Of a stretch of DNA of 6,684 nt, positions 1-5,463 are shown in pieces. Position 1 is the first letter of the stretch. Each line of letters starts with the position of its first letter. Below the pieces are notes generated by a model. It saw nothing but the letters and a program-made list of their open reading frames with translations, searched no databases and had not been told where the DNA came from. Origin of the DNA: RFTU01 sp049423145. Lineage in GTDB: Bacteria; Pseudomonadota; Gammaproteobacteria; Burkholderiales; Burkholderiaceae_C. Location of the stretch: contig JBMSQF010000087.1 in NCBI GenBank assembly GCA_049423145.1, forward strand, positions 1-6,684. The letters are read 5' to 3'. The position numbers were made by a program, and so were the translations under genes.

Positions 1-1657
1 AGACTCGATTGAAATCGAAAGCCGCCTTGTCGCCCTTGCCGTAGACCTTCAAGGCGCCCTTGTCGCCCACGGCGTTGGGGCGCTGGAAAATCCAGTTCTG
101 CCAGGCGGTGAGCCGACCGAAGACACGGGTGACCATGTTCTCCTTGCCATTGAAACGCAGATTGGCTTCCATGCCGGTCAAGGCGTCGGGGCTCATGGCC
201 ACGCGCTCCTCAATGGCGATGCGGGTTTCGTCGGCCCAGTCGATGTCGTCCGGGTTGCTGGTGTTCAAGCCCAGCTTGAAGGCCTCATCAGCGTCCAGGG
301 GCTTGCCCACCACGGCGCGCACGGCTTCCATCGCCGGCTGCTCGTTATAGAAGCGGCGCTGCAGGCGGCTTTCGTCGGTGGCCATCGGGTAGGTGCCGAA
401 GTTCAGCTCGCCCACGGTCAGCTTCGGCGCCGTCTCCGGCGAATCCGGCAGCGCCAAGTGGTAGATGCGGTCGCAGGCCAGGGCCAGTTCGAGGAAGGTA
501 CCGGCGAAGCACGAACCCTCTTCGACCAAGGCGAACAGGCTGCGCGAAGACACGTCCAAGCGCGACAGGGTGCGGCGCAGCAGGCCGGTGGTCTCACGCA
601 CGAACCAGTGCGACTGGTGCGCCGCCAGCACGGCGTCCATGGCCAGGACCGCTGCGGAGTCACCGGAGGTCTTGATCAGCCAAGTGCCGATGTCGAGCTC
701 ATTGGTCCGCATGTTCAGGATGGCGTCTTCCAGTTCGCGCGCCACCACCAACGGGTACCAGTTCGAACCGGCGGCCTCAATGCCGGCCACGTCCGAGGGC
801 TGGACACCGGTAGGCGCCTTCACGGTGAAAGTGGCCACGCGCTTGCTGCGGTCGATGTCCACGATGACATTGCCGTAGACCAGACGATCGGCTTCGATCG
901 TCCGGTTCAAGGGGGTCAGGGCCACCCCCTTGGCGCCGGCGGGGCGGTCGCTCTGCGCGGCCAGTTCCAGCGCACGCTCCTGCACCTTGGCCGCGAACAC
1001 CGCGGGCTTGGCGATGTCGTCCACCAGGCGCCAGTCCTTGGCCTTCTGACCGCGTACGCCCTCATTGGTGGTGCAGAAGATGTCGGCCAGGTCGTGGCGC
1101 ACCTTGCGCTTGTCGGTCACGCGGGTCAGACCACCGGTACCCGGCAGCACGCCCAACAACGGCACTTCGGGCAGGCTCACCGCGCTGCTGCGGTCGTCGA
1201 TGAGGATGATCTCGTCGCAGGCCAGGGCCAGCTCGTAGCCCCCACCGGCACAGGCGCCGTTGACCGCTGCCAAAAACTTCAGACCGCTGAAGCGGCTGGA
1301 GTCCTCCAAACCATTGCGGGTCTCGTTGGTGAATTTGCAGAAATTCACCTTCCAGCCATGGCTGGACACGCCCAGCATGAAGATGTTGGCGCCCGAGCAG
1401 AACACCTTGTCCTTGCCCGAAGTCACCACCACCGTTCGCACTTCCGGATGCTCAAATCGGATGCGGTTGATGGCATCGTTGAGTTCGACGTCCACACCGA
1501 GGTCATAGCTGTTGAGCTTGAGCTTGTAGCCGGGACGCAAGCCGCCGTTTTCGTCGAAGTCGGCCACCAGTGTGGCCACCGGACCTTCGAACTTCAGCTT
1601 CCAGTGGCGGTACTGGCTGGGATGGGTCTGGTAATCGACGCGCTCGGGATGGTTCAT
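1..1657 (-). CDS. boxC: Benzoyl-CoA-dihydrodiol lyase BoxC (3' end cut by window edge)
   Basis: The minus strand is open from ATG at 1657 to the window edge (552 residues, no stop), so only the last few residues are missing; BoxC proteins are usually about 550-560 aa. The family opens the ring of 2,3-dihydro-2,3-dihydroxybenzoyl-CoA (from the BoxA/BoxB epoxide) hydrolytically, releasing formate and a semialdehyde-CoA, in the cytoplasm. Visible features are a crotonase oxyanion-hole region (FCSGANIFML, about 86-95), GACAGGGYELALACDE (134-149) and SLPEVPLLGVLPGTGG (161-176). Cys107, Glu142 and Glu164 each sit four residues before Cys111, Glu146 and Glu168, the active-site residues I recall from Burkholderia xenovorans BoxC. 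A second crotonase-like half follows (about 290-550) with an echo of the first motif at 381-398. AGGAG at 1665-1669 lies 7 nt from the ATG and fixes the start. boxB and boxA are expected downstream, left of the window. Confidence 0.96.
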   Translation of the reverse strand, partial: MNHPERVDYQTHPSQYRHWKLKFEGPVATLVADFDENGGLRPGYKLKLNSYDLGVDVELNDAINRIRFEHPEVRTVVVTSGKDKVFCSGANIFMLGVSSHGWKVNFCKFTNETRNGLEDSSRFSGLKFLAAVNGACAGGGYELALACDEIILIDDRSSAVSLPEVPLLGVLPGTGGLTRVTDKRKVRHDLADIFCTTNEGVRGQKAKDWRLVDDIAKPAVFAAKVQERALELAAQSDRPAGAKGVALTPLNRTIEADRLVYGNVIVDIDRSKRVATFTVKAPTGVQPSDVAGIEAAGSNWYPLVVARELEDAILNMRTNELDIGTWLIKTSGDSAAVLAMDAVLAAHQSHWFVRETTGLLRRTLSRLDVSSRSLFALVEEGSCFAGTFLELALACDRIYHLALPDSPETAPKLTVGELNFGTYPMATDESRLQRRFYNEQPAMEAVRAVVGKPLDADEAFKLGLNTSNPDDIDWADETRIAIEERVAMSPDALTGMEANLRFNGKENMVTRVFGRLTAWQNWIFQRPNAVGDKGALKVYGKGDKAAFDFNRV

Positions 1658-1721
1658 GGTGGGTCTCCTGCCTCGTTGTGGGGTTGGGTGCTTCAGTCTC
1701 GGGTTCGTTGCTGCGATCAAC

Positions 1722-1739
1722 TGCACCGCAGTGCATGCA
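1722..1739. promoter_or_regulatory. Candidate BoxR operator O1 in the boxC leader
   Basis: The sequence contains the perfect inverted repeat TGCAC-N4-GTGCA (1722-1735), which is equally TGCA-N6-TGCA, immediately followed by another TGCA (1736-1739) that forms an 8-bp palindrome TGCATGCA with its neighbour. It lies about 13-26 nt downstream of the boxC start point predicted from the -10 at 1755-1760, a position where a bound repressor would block transcription. TGCA-containing operators are known for the related regulators BzdR and BoxR of Azoarcus; assignment to this BoxR is inferred from the sequence pattern and the linked gene. Confidence 0.65.
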
Positions 1740-1751
1740 GTCAGCATGAAG

Positions 1752-1765
1752 TGAACTTTAATGCA
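1752..1765. promoter_or_regulatory. Weak candidate BoxR operator O2 overlapping the boxC -10
   Basis: TGAA-N6-TGCA differs by one base from the TGCA-N6-TGCA pattern of the two flanking sites and covers the predicted boxC -10 hexamer (1755-1760). It also lies inside a direct repeat of ACTTTAA (1755-1761 and 1765-1771, 10 bp apart). Taken alone it is weak; its value comes from lying between two perfect sites and on top of the promoter core. Confidence 0.35.
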
Positions 1766-1783
1766 CTTTAATTCCCGTGTCAA
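1755..1783 (-). promoter_or_regulatory. Predicted sigma-70 promoter of boxC
   Basis: Read on the minus strand there is a consensus -35 TTGACA (1783-1778), a 17-bp spacer and a -10 TAAAGT (1760-1755). Transcription would start near 1748, giving a leader of about 90 nt before the boxC ATG at 1657. The hexamers and spacing are identical to those predicted for bclA, so the two arms of the pathway appear to share promoter strength and repressor control. The promoter lies in the 164-bp gap after boxR, so boxC need not depend on read-through from boxR. Confidence 0.75.
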
Positions 1784-1792
1784 TACCCAATC

Positions 1793-1808
1793 ATGCATTT
1801 TTTTGCAT
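1793..1808. promoter_or_regulatory. Candidate BoxR operator O3 upstream of the boxC promoter
   Basis: A perfect palindromic site ATGCA-N6-TGCAT with a spacer of six T (plus strand) lies 10 bp upstream of the boxC -35 and 13 bp past the boxR stop codon. It has the same TGCA-N6-TGCA geometry as the site at 1722-1735, with centres 72 bp apart, so the two could be bridged by a repressor multimer. Function is inferred. Confidence 0.6.
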
Positions 1809-1821
1809 GTTTGGGCGCCCC

Positions 1822-2766
1822 TCAGACCGGCAGACCCAAGGCACCCCTCATCAGCTCGCGCAACCGTGCGAATGTCGCGTCCAGCGGCTGACCGGAGGTG
1901 TTCAGGCTGAACTCGGCCTTGCCGTAGAACGCCGCGCGGCCTGCCAGGATGCCGCGCAGGTCCTCCATCGCCTCCTTGCTGGCCGCCATCGGCCGCATAT
2001 CCCCCTGGGCAACCACGCGCTTCATGTGATCTTCAGGCTCGGCCTGCAGCCACACCGTGGTGCAGTGAGACAGCAGCAGGTTGAAGGTGGCCGCATCGCT
2101 GACCAGTCCACCGGGCGTCGCGATCACCGCCTCGGGATAGATCTGGATGGCCTCCTCCAATGCGCGCCGCTCGTAGCGTCGGTACGCGTTTTGTCCATAG
2201 AGGCCTTGGATTTCCGCGATGCTGCAGCCAGCGAACTTCTCGATCTCGCGGCTGAGTTCGACGAAGGTGAATCCCAGGTCCTCGGCCAACATCTGCCCCA
2301 GCGTGGACTTGCCCGCGCCGCGCAGGCCGATGAGTGCGATGCAGTTGCTGCGCGCGCGCGCGCCGCCCGTGCCCAACAGTTCACCCACAGCCAAGCGGAC
2401 CCGGCGCAGGGTCGGCTCGTCGCGGCTGGACAACAACTCACGCAGCATCAACCACTCGGGGTTGGTCGTCGTCACGTCGCCGATCAGCTCGGCCAGGGGG
2501 CAGGACAAGGCCAGCGCCACCTGCTGCAACACCAGGATCGACGCATTGCCCACCCCATACTCCAGGTTGGCAAGGTGCCGCTCAGACACTTCGGCGGCAG
2601 AAGCCAGGGCCTTGCGGGTCATGCCGCGTCGCGCGCGCAGTGCGCGAACGCGCTCCCCGAGCGCCAACAAGAAGGGGTTCTTGTCGCCAACGGGCGAATG
2701 GTCCACAGAAGCGTCGACAGGGCCCTCCGAAGGGCTCTCATGAGGATGCACTATAGTGCTTGACAT
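1822..2766 (-). CDS. boxR: BoxR, XRE-type HTH fused to shikimate-kinase-like domain; benzoyl-CoA-responsive repressor
   Basis: The 314-aa product has an N-terminal XRE/Cro-type helix-turn-helix (about 34-95, RKALASAAEVSERHLANLE at 51-69), a short linker (about 100-140) and a shikimate-kinase-like domain (142-310). This is the layout of BoxR and BzdR, which repress benzoate genes and are released by benzoyl-CoA. Walker A GLRGAGKS (147-154), ATPGG (216-220) and the lid Arg in DMRPM (256-260) are present. Where shikimate kinase has the substrate-binding Asp of its DxD motif, this protein reads ELS (170-172), in line with ligand sensing rather than catalysis. ATG 2766 starts just before a family-like N terminus; no good Shine-Dalgarno sequence precedes it, so a downstream start such as GTG 2751 cannot be excluded. 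The frame is open further upstream to 3225, but that part runs antisense through bclA. The gene is divergent from bclA and upstream of boxC. Confidence 0.93.
   Translation of the reverse strand: MSSTIVHPHESPSEGPVDASVDHSPVGDKNPFLLALGERVRALRARRGMTRKALASAAEVSERHLANLEYGVGNASILVLQQVALALSCPLAELIGDVTTTNPEWLMLRELLSSRDEPTLRRVRLAVGELLGTGGARARSNCIALIGLRGAGKSTLGQMLAEDLGFTFVELSREIEKFAGCSIAEIQGLYGQNAYRRYERRALEEAIQIYPEAVIATPGGLVSDAATFNLLLSHCTTVWLQAEPEDHMKRVVAQGDMRPMAASKEAMEDLRGILAGRAAFYGKAEFSLNTSGQPLDATFARLRELMRGALGLPV
2350..2363. repeat. (GC)7 dinucleotide tract inside boxR
   Basis: Fourteen bases of strictly alternating G and C lie within the coding sequence for the Ala/Arg-rich inter-domain linker (around residues 135-139) of BoxR. 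Such tracts can adopt Z-form and are prone to slippage. A two-base change would put the kinase-like sensor domain out of frame while leaving the DNA-binding domain. No evidence in the sequence shows that it varies. Confidence 0.7.
2747..2760. promoter_or_regulatory. Candidate BoxR operator O4, upstream edge of the bclA promoter
   Basis: TGCAC-TATA-GTGCT contains a perfect 12-bp palindrome (2748-2759) and matches TGCA-N6-TGCA in seven of eight positions. Its last base is the first base of the bclA -35 hexamer, and the site lies within codons 3-7 of boxR. It aligns with the site at 2794-2807 in 10 of 12 central bases. Binding here would hinder polymerase at bclA. Operator function is inferred. 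Confidence 0.6.
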
Positions 2767-2788
2767 GGCAGGCGGGTGGTCGTAAAGT
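2760..2788 (+). promoter_or_regulatory. Predicted sigma-70 promoter of bclA
   Basis: Consensus -35 TTGACA (2760-2765), 17-bp spacer and -10 TAAAGT (2783-2788) predict a start near 2795 and a leader of about 47 nt before the bclA ATG. The -35 overlaps the boxR start codon, which reads from 2766 on the other strand. Candidate operators sit on both sides (2747-2760 and 2794-2807). Confidence 0.75.
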
Positions 2789-2793
2789 TCGGA

Positions 2794-2807
2794 AGCACAA
2801 TACTGCA
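2794..2807. promoter_or_regulatory. Candidate BoxR operator O5, shared by bclA start site and boxR -10
   Basis: AGCA-N6-TGCA (GCAC-AATA-CTGC core at 2795-2806) is a one-mismatch version of the TGCA-N6-TGCA site and 10 of 12 bases identical to the core of the site centred 47 bp upstream. It overlaps the predicted bclA transcription start and contains the predicted boxR -10 (2797-2802), so occupancy should lower both transcripts. Function is inferred. Confidence 0.55.
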
Positions 2808-2825
2808 TATTCTCGAACAATTCAA
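2797..2825 (-). promoter_or_regulatory. Predicted promoter of boxR
   Basis: On the minus strand, -35 TTGAAT (2825-2820), 17-bp spacer and -10 TATTGT (2802-2797) would start transcription near 2790, about 24 nt before the boxR ATG at 2766. The hexamers are weaker than those of bclA and boxC, as expected for a regulator. It faces and partly overlaps the bclA transcription unit. Confidence 0.5.
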
Positions 2826-2841
2826 GCCCGAGGAGACATTG

Positions 2842-4440
2842 ATGAGCGCCACCAGCCCCCAAGTGCCCGCCCCTGGCGCGCGCTTCAATTTCGCGCAGCA
2901 TCTGCTGTCGCTCAACGAAGGTCGCGCCGCCCGCGCGGCATTCGTCGACGACTTCGAAACGCTGAGCTTTGCCGAACTTGACCGGCGCGTGAGGGCGGTC
3001 AGTGGAGCGCTGCGCAGCCATGGCATTCGGCGGGAGGAAAGGGTCTTGCTGCTGATGCAGGACTGCACCGACTGGCCTGTGGCCTTTCTGGGCGCGCTGC
3101 ATGCGGGGGTGGTACCCGTGGCGGTGAACACGCTGTTGACCGCCGAGGATTACGCCTACATGCTGGAACACAGCCGGGCGCAGGCCGTGCTCGTGTCGGC
3201 CGCATTGATGCCCACCATCGCGCAAGCGATGGCGCAGGCTTCACACGAGGTCCAACTGGTGGCGGTGTCCCGAGCCGAGCAAACCCTAGCCGAATCGCCG
3301 GTGGCCCATGTGGCGTTCAACAGCTGGTTTGCGCACGCGGCGGCCGAGCCTGCGCCCACGAGTCCTGACGATCCGGGGTTTTGGCTGTACTCCAGCGGCT
3401 CCACCGGCCGGCCCAAGGGCACGGTGCACACGCACGCCAACCCCTACTACACCAGTGAGCTCTATGGACGCCACCTGCTGCAACTGAACGAAGGGGATGT
3501 GTGCTTCAGTGCGGCCAAGCTCTTCTTTGCCTATGGACTGGGCAATGGTTTGACCTTCCCGCTGTCGGTGGGCGCCACCACACTGCTGCTGGCCGAGCGG
3601 CCGACCCCAGAGGCCGTCTTCAAGCGTTGGACCCAGGGGGCCGCCGGCGGCCCGGGTATCCGCCCGACCGTCTTCTTTGGCGCGCCAACCGGCTATGCCG
3701 GCATGCTCGCCCACTCGGAACTGCCGGCCCGCGGGGCGGTGGCCCTGCGCATGGCCTCCTCCGCAGGCGAGGCCCTCCCGGCCGAAATCGGTGAGCGCTT
3801 CAAGGCGCATTTCGGTGTGGACATCGTGGACGGCATCGGCTCCACGGAGATGCTGCACATCTTCCTCTCCAACCGCCCCGGCGAGGTGCGCTACGGCACC
3901 ACGGGCTGGCCGGTTCCCGGCTATGGGATCGAGTTGCGCGGTGAGAGCGGTGAGCCCGTGCCCGATGGCGAGCCCGGCGACCTCTACATCCAGGGGCCAT
4001 CGGCCGCCGTGATGTACTGGGCCAACCGTGAAAAGAGCCGTGAGACCTTCCAAGGTGGATGGACCAAGAGTGGCGACAAGTACGTGCGCAATCCCGACGG
4101 CACCTACACCTACAGCGGCCGCAGTGACGACATGCTCAAGGTCAGCGGCATTTATGTCAGCCCCTTCGAGGTCGAAGCCACCCTGGTGCAGCACCCCGCC
4201 GTTCTGGAGGCCGCGGTCATCGGCAAGGAAGATGAAGAGGGCCTCACCAAGACCAAAGCCTTCATCGTGCTCAAGGCCGGCCAGCAGACCAGCGAGCCTG
4301 AACTCAAGGCTTTTGTGAAGGAGCGCTTGGCCCCCTACAAATACCCGCGCTACATCGAATTCGTCGCTGAACTGCCCAAGACGGCAACCGGCAAGATCCA
4401 GCGTTTCCGGCTGCGGGAGCGTGAGCGGGCGGCCAGGTAA
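2842..4440 (+). CDS. bclA: Benzoate-CoA ligase (AMP-forming, ANL superfamily)
   Basis: The 532-aa product activates benzoate with ATP and CoA to benzoyl-CoA, AMP and pyrophosphate, the entry step of the box pathway; it acts in the cytoplasm. ANL-superfamily motifs appear in order: the phosphate loop YSSGSTGRPKG (183-193), DGIGSTE (330-336), SGDKY (410-414), the hinge region YSGRSDDMLKVSGIYVSP (424-441) and PKTATGKIQR (512-521) with Lys518 as the expected adenylation lysine. FFAYG (228-232) and IGSTEMLHI (332-340) correspond to segments lining the aryl pocket in known benzoate-CoA ligases. Length matches that family (about 520-535 aa). AGGAG at 2831-2835 lies 6 nt from ATG 2842 and sets the start; the GTG at 2776 in the same frame lies inside the promoter. 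Closely related ligases also accept 2-aminobenzoate or fluorobenzoates, but with boxR and boxC adjacent benzoate is by far the best substrate call. Confidence 0.96.
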   Translation: MSATSPQVPAPGARFNFAQHLLSLNEGRAARAAFVDDFETLSFAELDRRVRAVSGALRSHGIRREERVLLLMQDCTDWPVAFLGALHAGVVPVAVNTLLTAEDYAYMLEHSRAQAVLVSAALMPTIAQAMAQASHEVQLVAVSRAEQTLAESPVAHVAFNSWFAHAAAEPAPTSPDDPGFWLYSSGSTGRPKGTVHTHANPYYTSELYGRHLLQLNEGDVCFSAAKLFFAYGLGNGLTFPLSVGATTLLLAERPTPEAVFKRWTQGAAGGPGIRPTVFFGAPTGYAGMLAHSELPARGAVALRMASSAGEALPAEIGERFKAHFGVDIVDGIGSTEMLHIFLSNRPGEVRYGTTGWPVPGYGIELRGESGEPVPDGEPGDLYIQGPSAAVMYWANREKSRETFQGGWTKSGDKYVRNPDGTYTYSGRSDDMLKVSGIYVSPFEVEATLVQHPAVLEAAVIGKEDEEGLTKTKAFIVLKAGQQTSEPELKAFVKERLAPYKYPRYIEFVAELPKTATGKIQRFRLRERERAAR

Positions 4441-4496
4441 CAGGAAGAGACCTCAACGGTCCAACTTGGGCCGCAAACTGGACGATCTTCAGGGGC

Positions 4497-4502
4497 TACA
4501 CT
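4497..4502 (+). promoter_or_regulatory. Possible -10 element for a leaderless transcript
   Basis: TACACT (4 of 6 matches to TATAAT) ends 6 nt before the ATG at 4509, so transcription would start at or next to the A of the start codon. No Shine-Dalgarno sequence is visible there, and I could not see a good -35 at 15-19 bp. The rest of the 68-bp gap after bclA (4441-4508) has only a short imperfect inverted repeat and no T-run, hence no convincing terminator. Confidence 0.35.
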
Positions 4503-4508
4503 TGCTGA

Positions 4509-4868
4509 ATGCGAAATACTCCTCTGACTAGCAACGCATTCCTTCGCTTCCTCCACTTGATGAGGGCCATTTCCGCGTTGCCCACGGGCGTGACCTTGGA
4601 TCCACAGGAGGAGCGCTTGATGCAGGAGTTGGCGGTTCGGTGGGCCAAGGGTGAAAGCGTACCCGTCCTCACGGCCATGGGCATGGTGCCCGATGCTTCG
4701 CCCAGTACCATCCAACGGCGGCTCAAGCGTCTTCGGGCCAAGGGACTGATTGCATTTGAAGCCCACATCCAGGATGCCCGAATTCGGCACATCGTACCCA
4801 CGCCCGTGGGGCGCGCGTATTTCGCCCGATTGGGTGAGTTGATGCTTGAGGCTGCAAAACACCGGTGA
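4509..4868 (+). CDS. Small winged-helix (MarR-like) DNA-binding protein
   Basis: This 119-aa protein looks like a winged-helix regulator. It has a helical start (10-24), a helix at about 31-47, a helix-turn-helix with likely recognition helix SPSTIQRRLKRLRAKGL (64-80), a wing with basic residues (about 81-98) and a C-terminal dimerisation-like helix (TPVGRAYFARLGELMLEAAKH). The 'RAKGLI...TPVGRA' pattern is typical of MarR-type proteins, but the closest family cannot be named from sequence alone. There is no Shine-Dalgarno sequence before ATG 4509; a -10-like TACACT close upstream suggests leaderless translation. ATG 4560 (residue 18) is a possible alternative start but would remove the first helix. 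The stop is followed within 36 nt by the MASE1-like gene, so the two are likely co-transcribed. A role in controlling the downstream membrane and polysaccharide genes is inference. Confidence 0.75.
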   Translation: MRNTPLTSNAFLRFLHLMRAISALPTGVTLDPQEERLMQELAVRWAKGESVPVLTAMGMVPDASPSTIQRRLKRLRAKGLIAFEAHIQDARIRHIVPTPVGRAYFARLGELMLEAAKHR

Positions 4869-4904
4869 TTGAAGACGTGTAACCCGACGCACTGCTTCGC
4901 GCCC

Positions 4905-5438
4905 ATGCATCGCGCATTGACAGCCACTCTGACAACAGTGCTCATGACGGGCGTTTTGTTGGCGCTCGCGCTTGGCAATGAGCACCTCCTGAGTGCGACC
5001 GAGGTGGCGGCGGGGGTCAACTGGATCTACCTGCCCGCCGGCCTTCGAATGTGTTACGCCCTGGTGCTGCCCGTCCAAGGGACTCTGGCGATCTTCACCG
5101 CCACACTCTTATTGGCAGCGCGGGACCCAAGCCTGACCGGATTGCTGGTGGTGGAGAACGCAGCCATTACTGCTGCAGGCCCGATCCTGGCACGCACAGT
5201 GGCCATCCAGCATCTGGGCCTCAAACCCGATCTCAGCAATCTGAATACGCGCATGCTGTTGATGTTGGCAGCTCTCTTCGGTTTTTTCGGCACAGCACTG
5301 CATCAGGCTTTCTTTGCATCGATTGGCCGCGAGTCGGCCTTCGTTTCGATGTGGATTGGAGACACTTTGGGCTGCCTGCTGTTTCTCTATGCGCTCAAGG
5401 GCATCACCCTGTTGTGGGGCCGTTGGACGGTCCGCTGA
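4905..5438 (+). CDS. Stand-alone MASE1-like integral membrane protein
   Basis: The 177-aa product is hydrophobic with about four to five predicted membrane segments (roughly 8-24, 48-70, 77-98, 117-138 and 149-170). The motif VNWIYLPAGLRMCYALVLP (38-56) and the late SMWIGDTLGCLLFLYALKG (148-166) resemble the start and end of the MASE1 sensory domain, normally the N-terminal membrane part of diguanylate cyclases or histidine kinases. Here no output domain follows: a stop comes at 5438 and the next gene starts 25 nt later in another frame. The start is uncertain: ATG 4905 is preferred, while TTG 4869 directly after the previous stop would add 12 residues; neither has a clear ribosome site. No function is assigned; a sensor or scaffold working with the adjacent winged-helix protein or glycosyltransferase is speculation. 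Confidence 0.7.
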   Translation: MHRALTATLTTVLMTGVLLALALGNEHLLSATEVAAGVNWIYLPAGLRMCYALVLPVQGTLAIFTATLLLAARDPSLTGLLVVENAAITAAGPILARTVAIQHLGLKPDLSNLNTRMLLMLAALFGFFGTALHQAFFASIGRESAFVSMWIGDTLGCLLFLYALKGITLLWGRWTVR

Positions 5439-5463
5439 AGGCTCTTGCTCCGGTGAATCGCCT

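Noticed and set aside
458..1771. Long open frame of 437 codons on the plus strand
   Set aside because: It runs antisense to boxC, has a His/Gln/Gly/Val-rich composition typical of complementary frames in GC-rich DNA, and no recognisable motif.
1793..1808. Inverted repeat with a T6 centre after boxR, considered as an intrinsic terminator
   Set aside because: The stem is only five base pairs and AT-rich, and the T-run is in the loop rather than after the stem; the operator reading fits better.
1777..2763. Open frame of 328 codons on the plus strand
   Set aside because: It is antisense to boxR, with low-complexity Gln/Arg/Ala composition and no domain signature.
2776..2841. Upstream GTG start for bclA adding 22 residues
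   Set aside because: It lies between the predicted -35 and -10 and upstream of the predicted transcription start; the good AGGAG at 2831-2835 points to ATG 2842.
2767..3225. N-terminal extension of BoxR by about 150 residues in the same open frame
   Set aside because: The extension would run through the bclA promoter and antisense to the bclA coding region; known BoxR proteins begin close to the helix-turn-helix, as with the start at 2766.
3286..4194. Open frame of 302 codons on the minus strand
   Set aside because: It is antisense to bclA, whose motifs occupy the same stretch, and it shows no family pattern.
4458..4473. Inverted repeat GGTCC/GGGCC after bclA, considered as a terminator
   Set aside because: The stem is short and imperfect with almost no loop, and no T-run follows.
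4350..5078. Open frame of 242 codons on the minus strand spanning three plus-strand genes
   Set aside because: It crosses the bclA end, the winged-helix gene and the start of the MASE1-like gene, and its His/Gln/Arg-rich sequence shows no motif.
5314..5463. 50-codon N-terminal extension of the family-4 glycosyltransferase
   Set aside because: It overlaps the MASE1-like gene in another frame, is Cys/Arg/Ser-rich rather than membrane-like, and the family begins with the helix after 5464.
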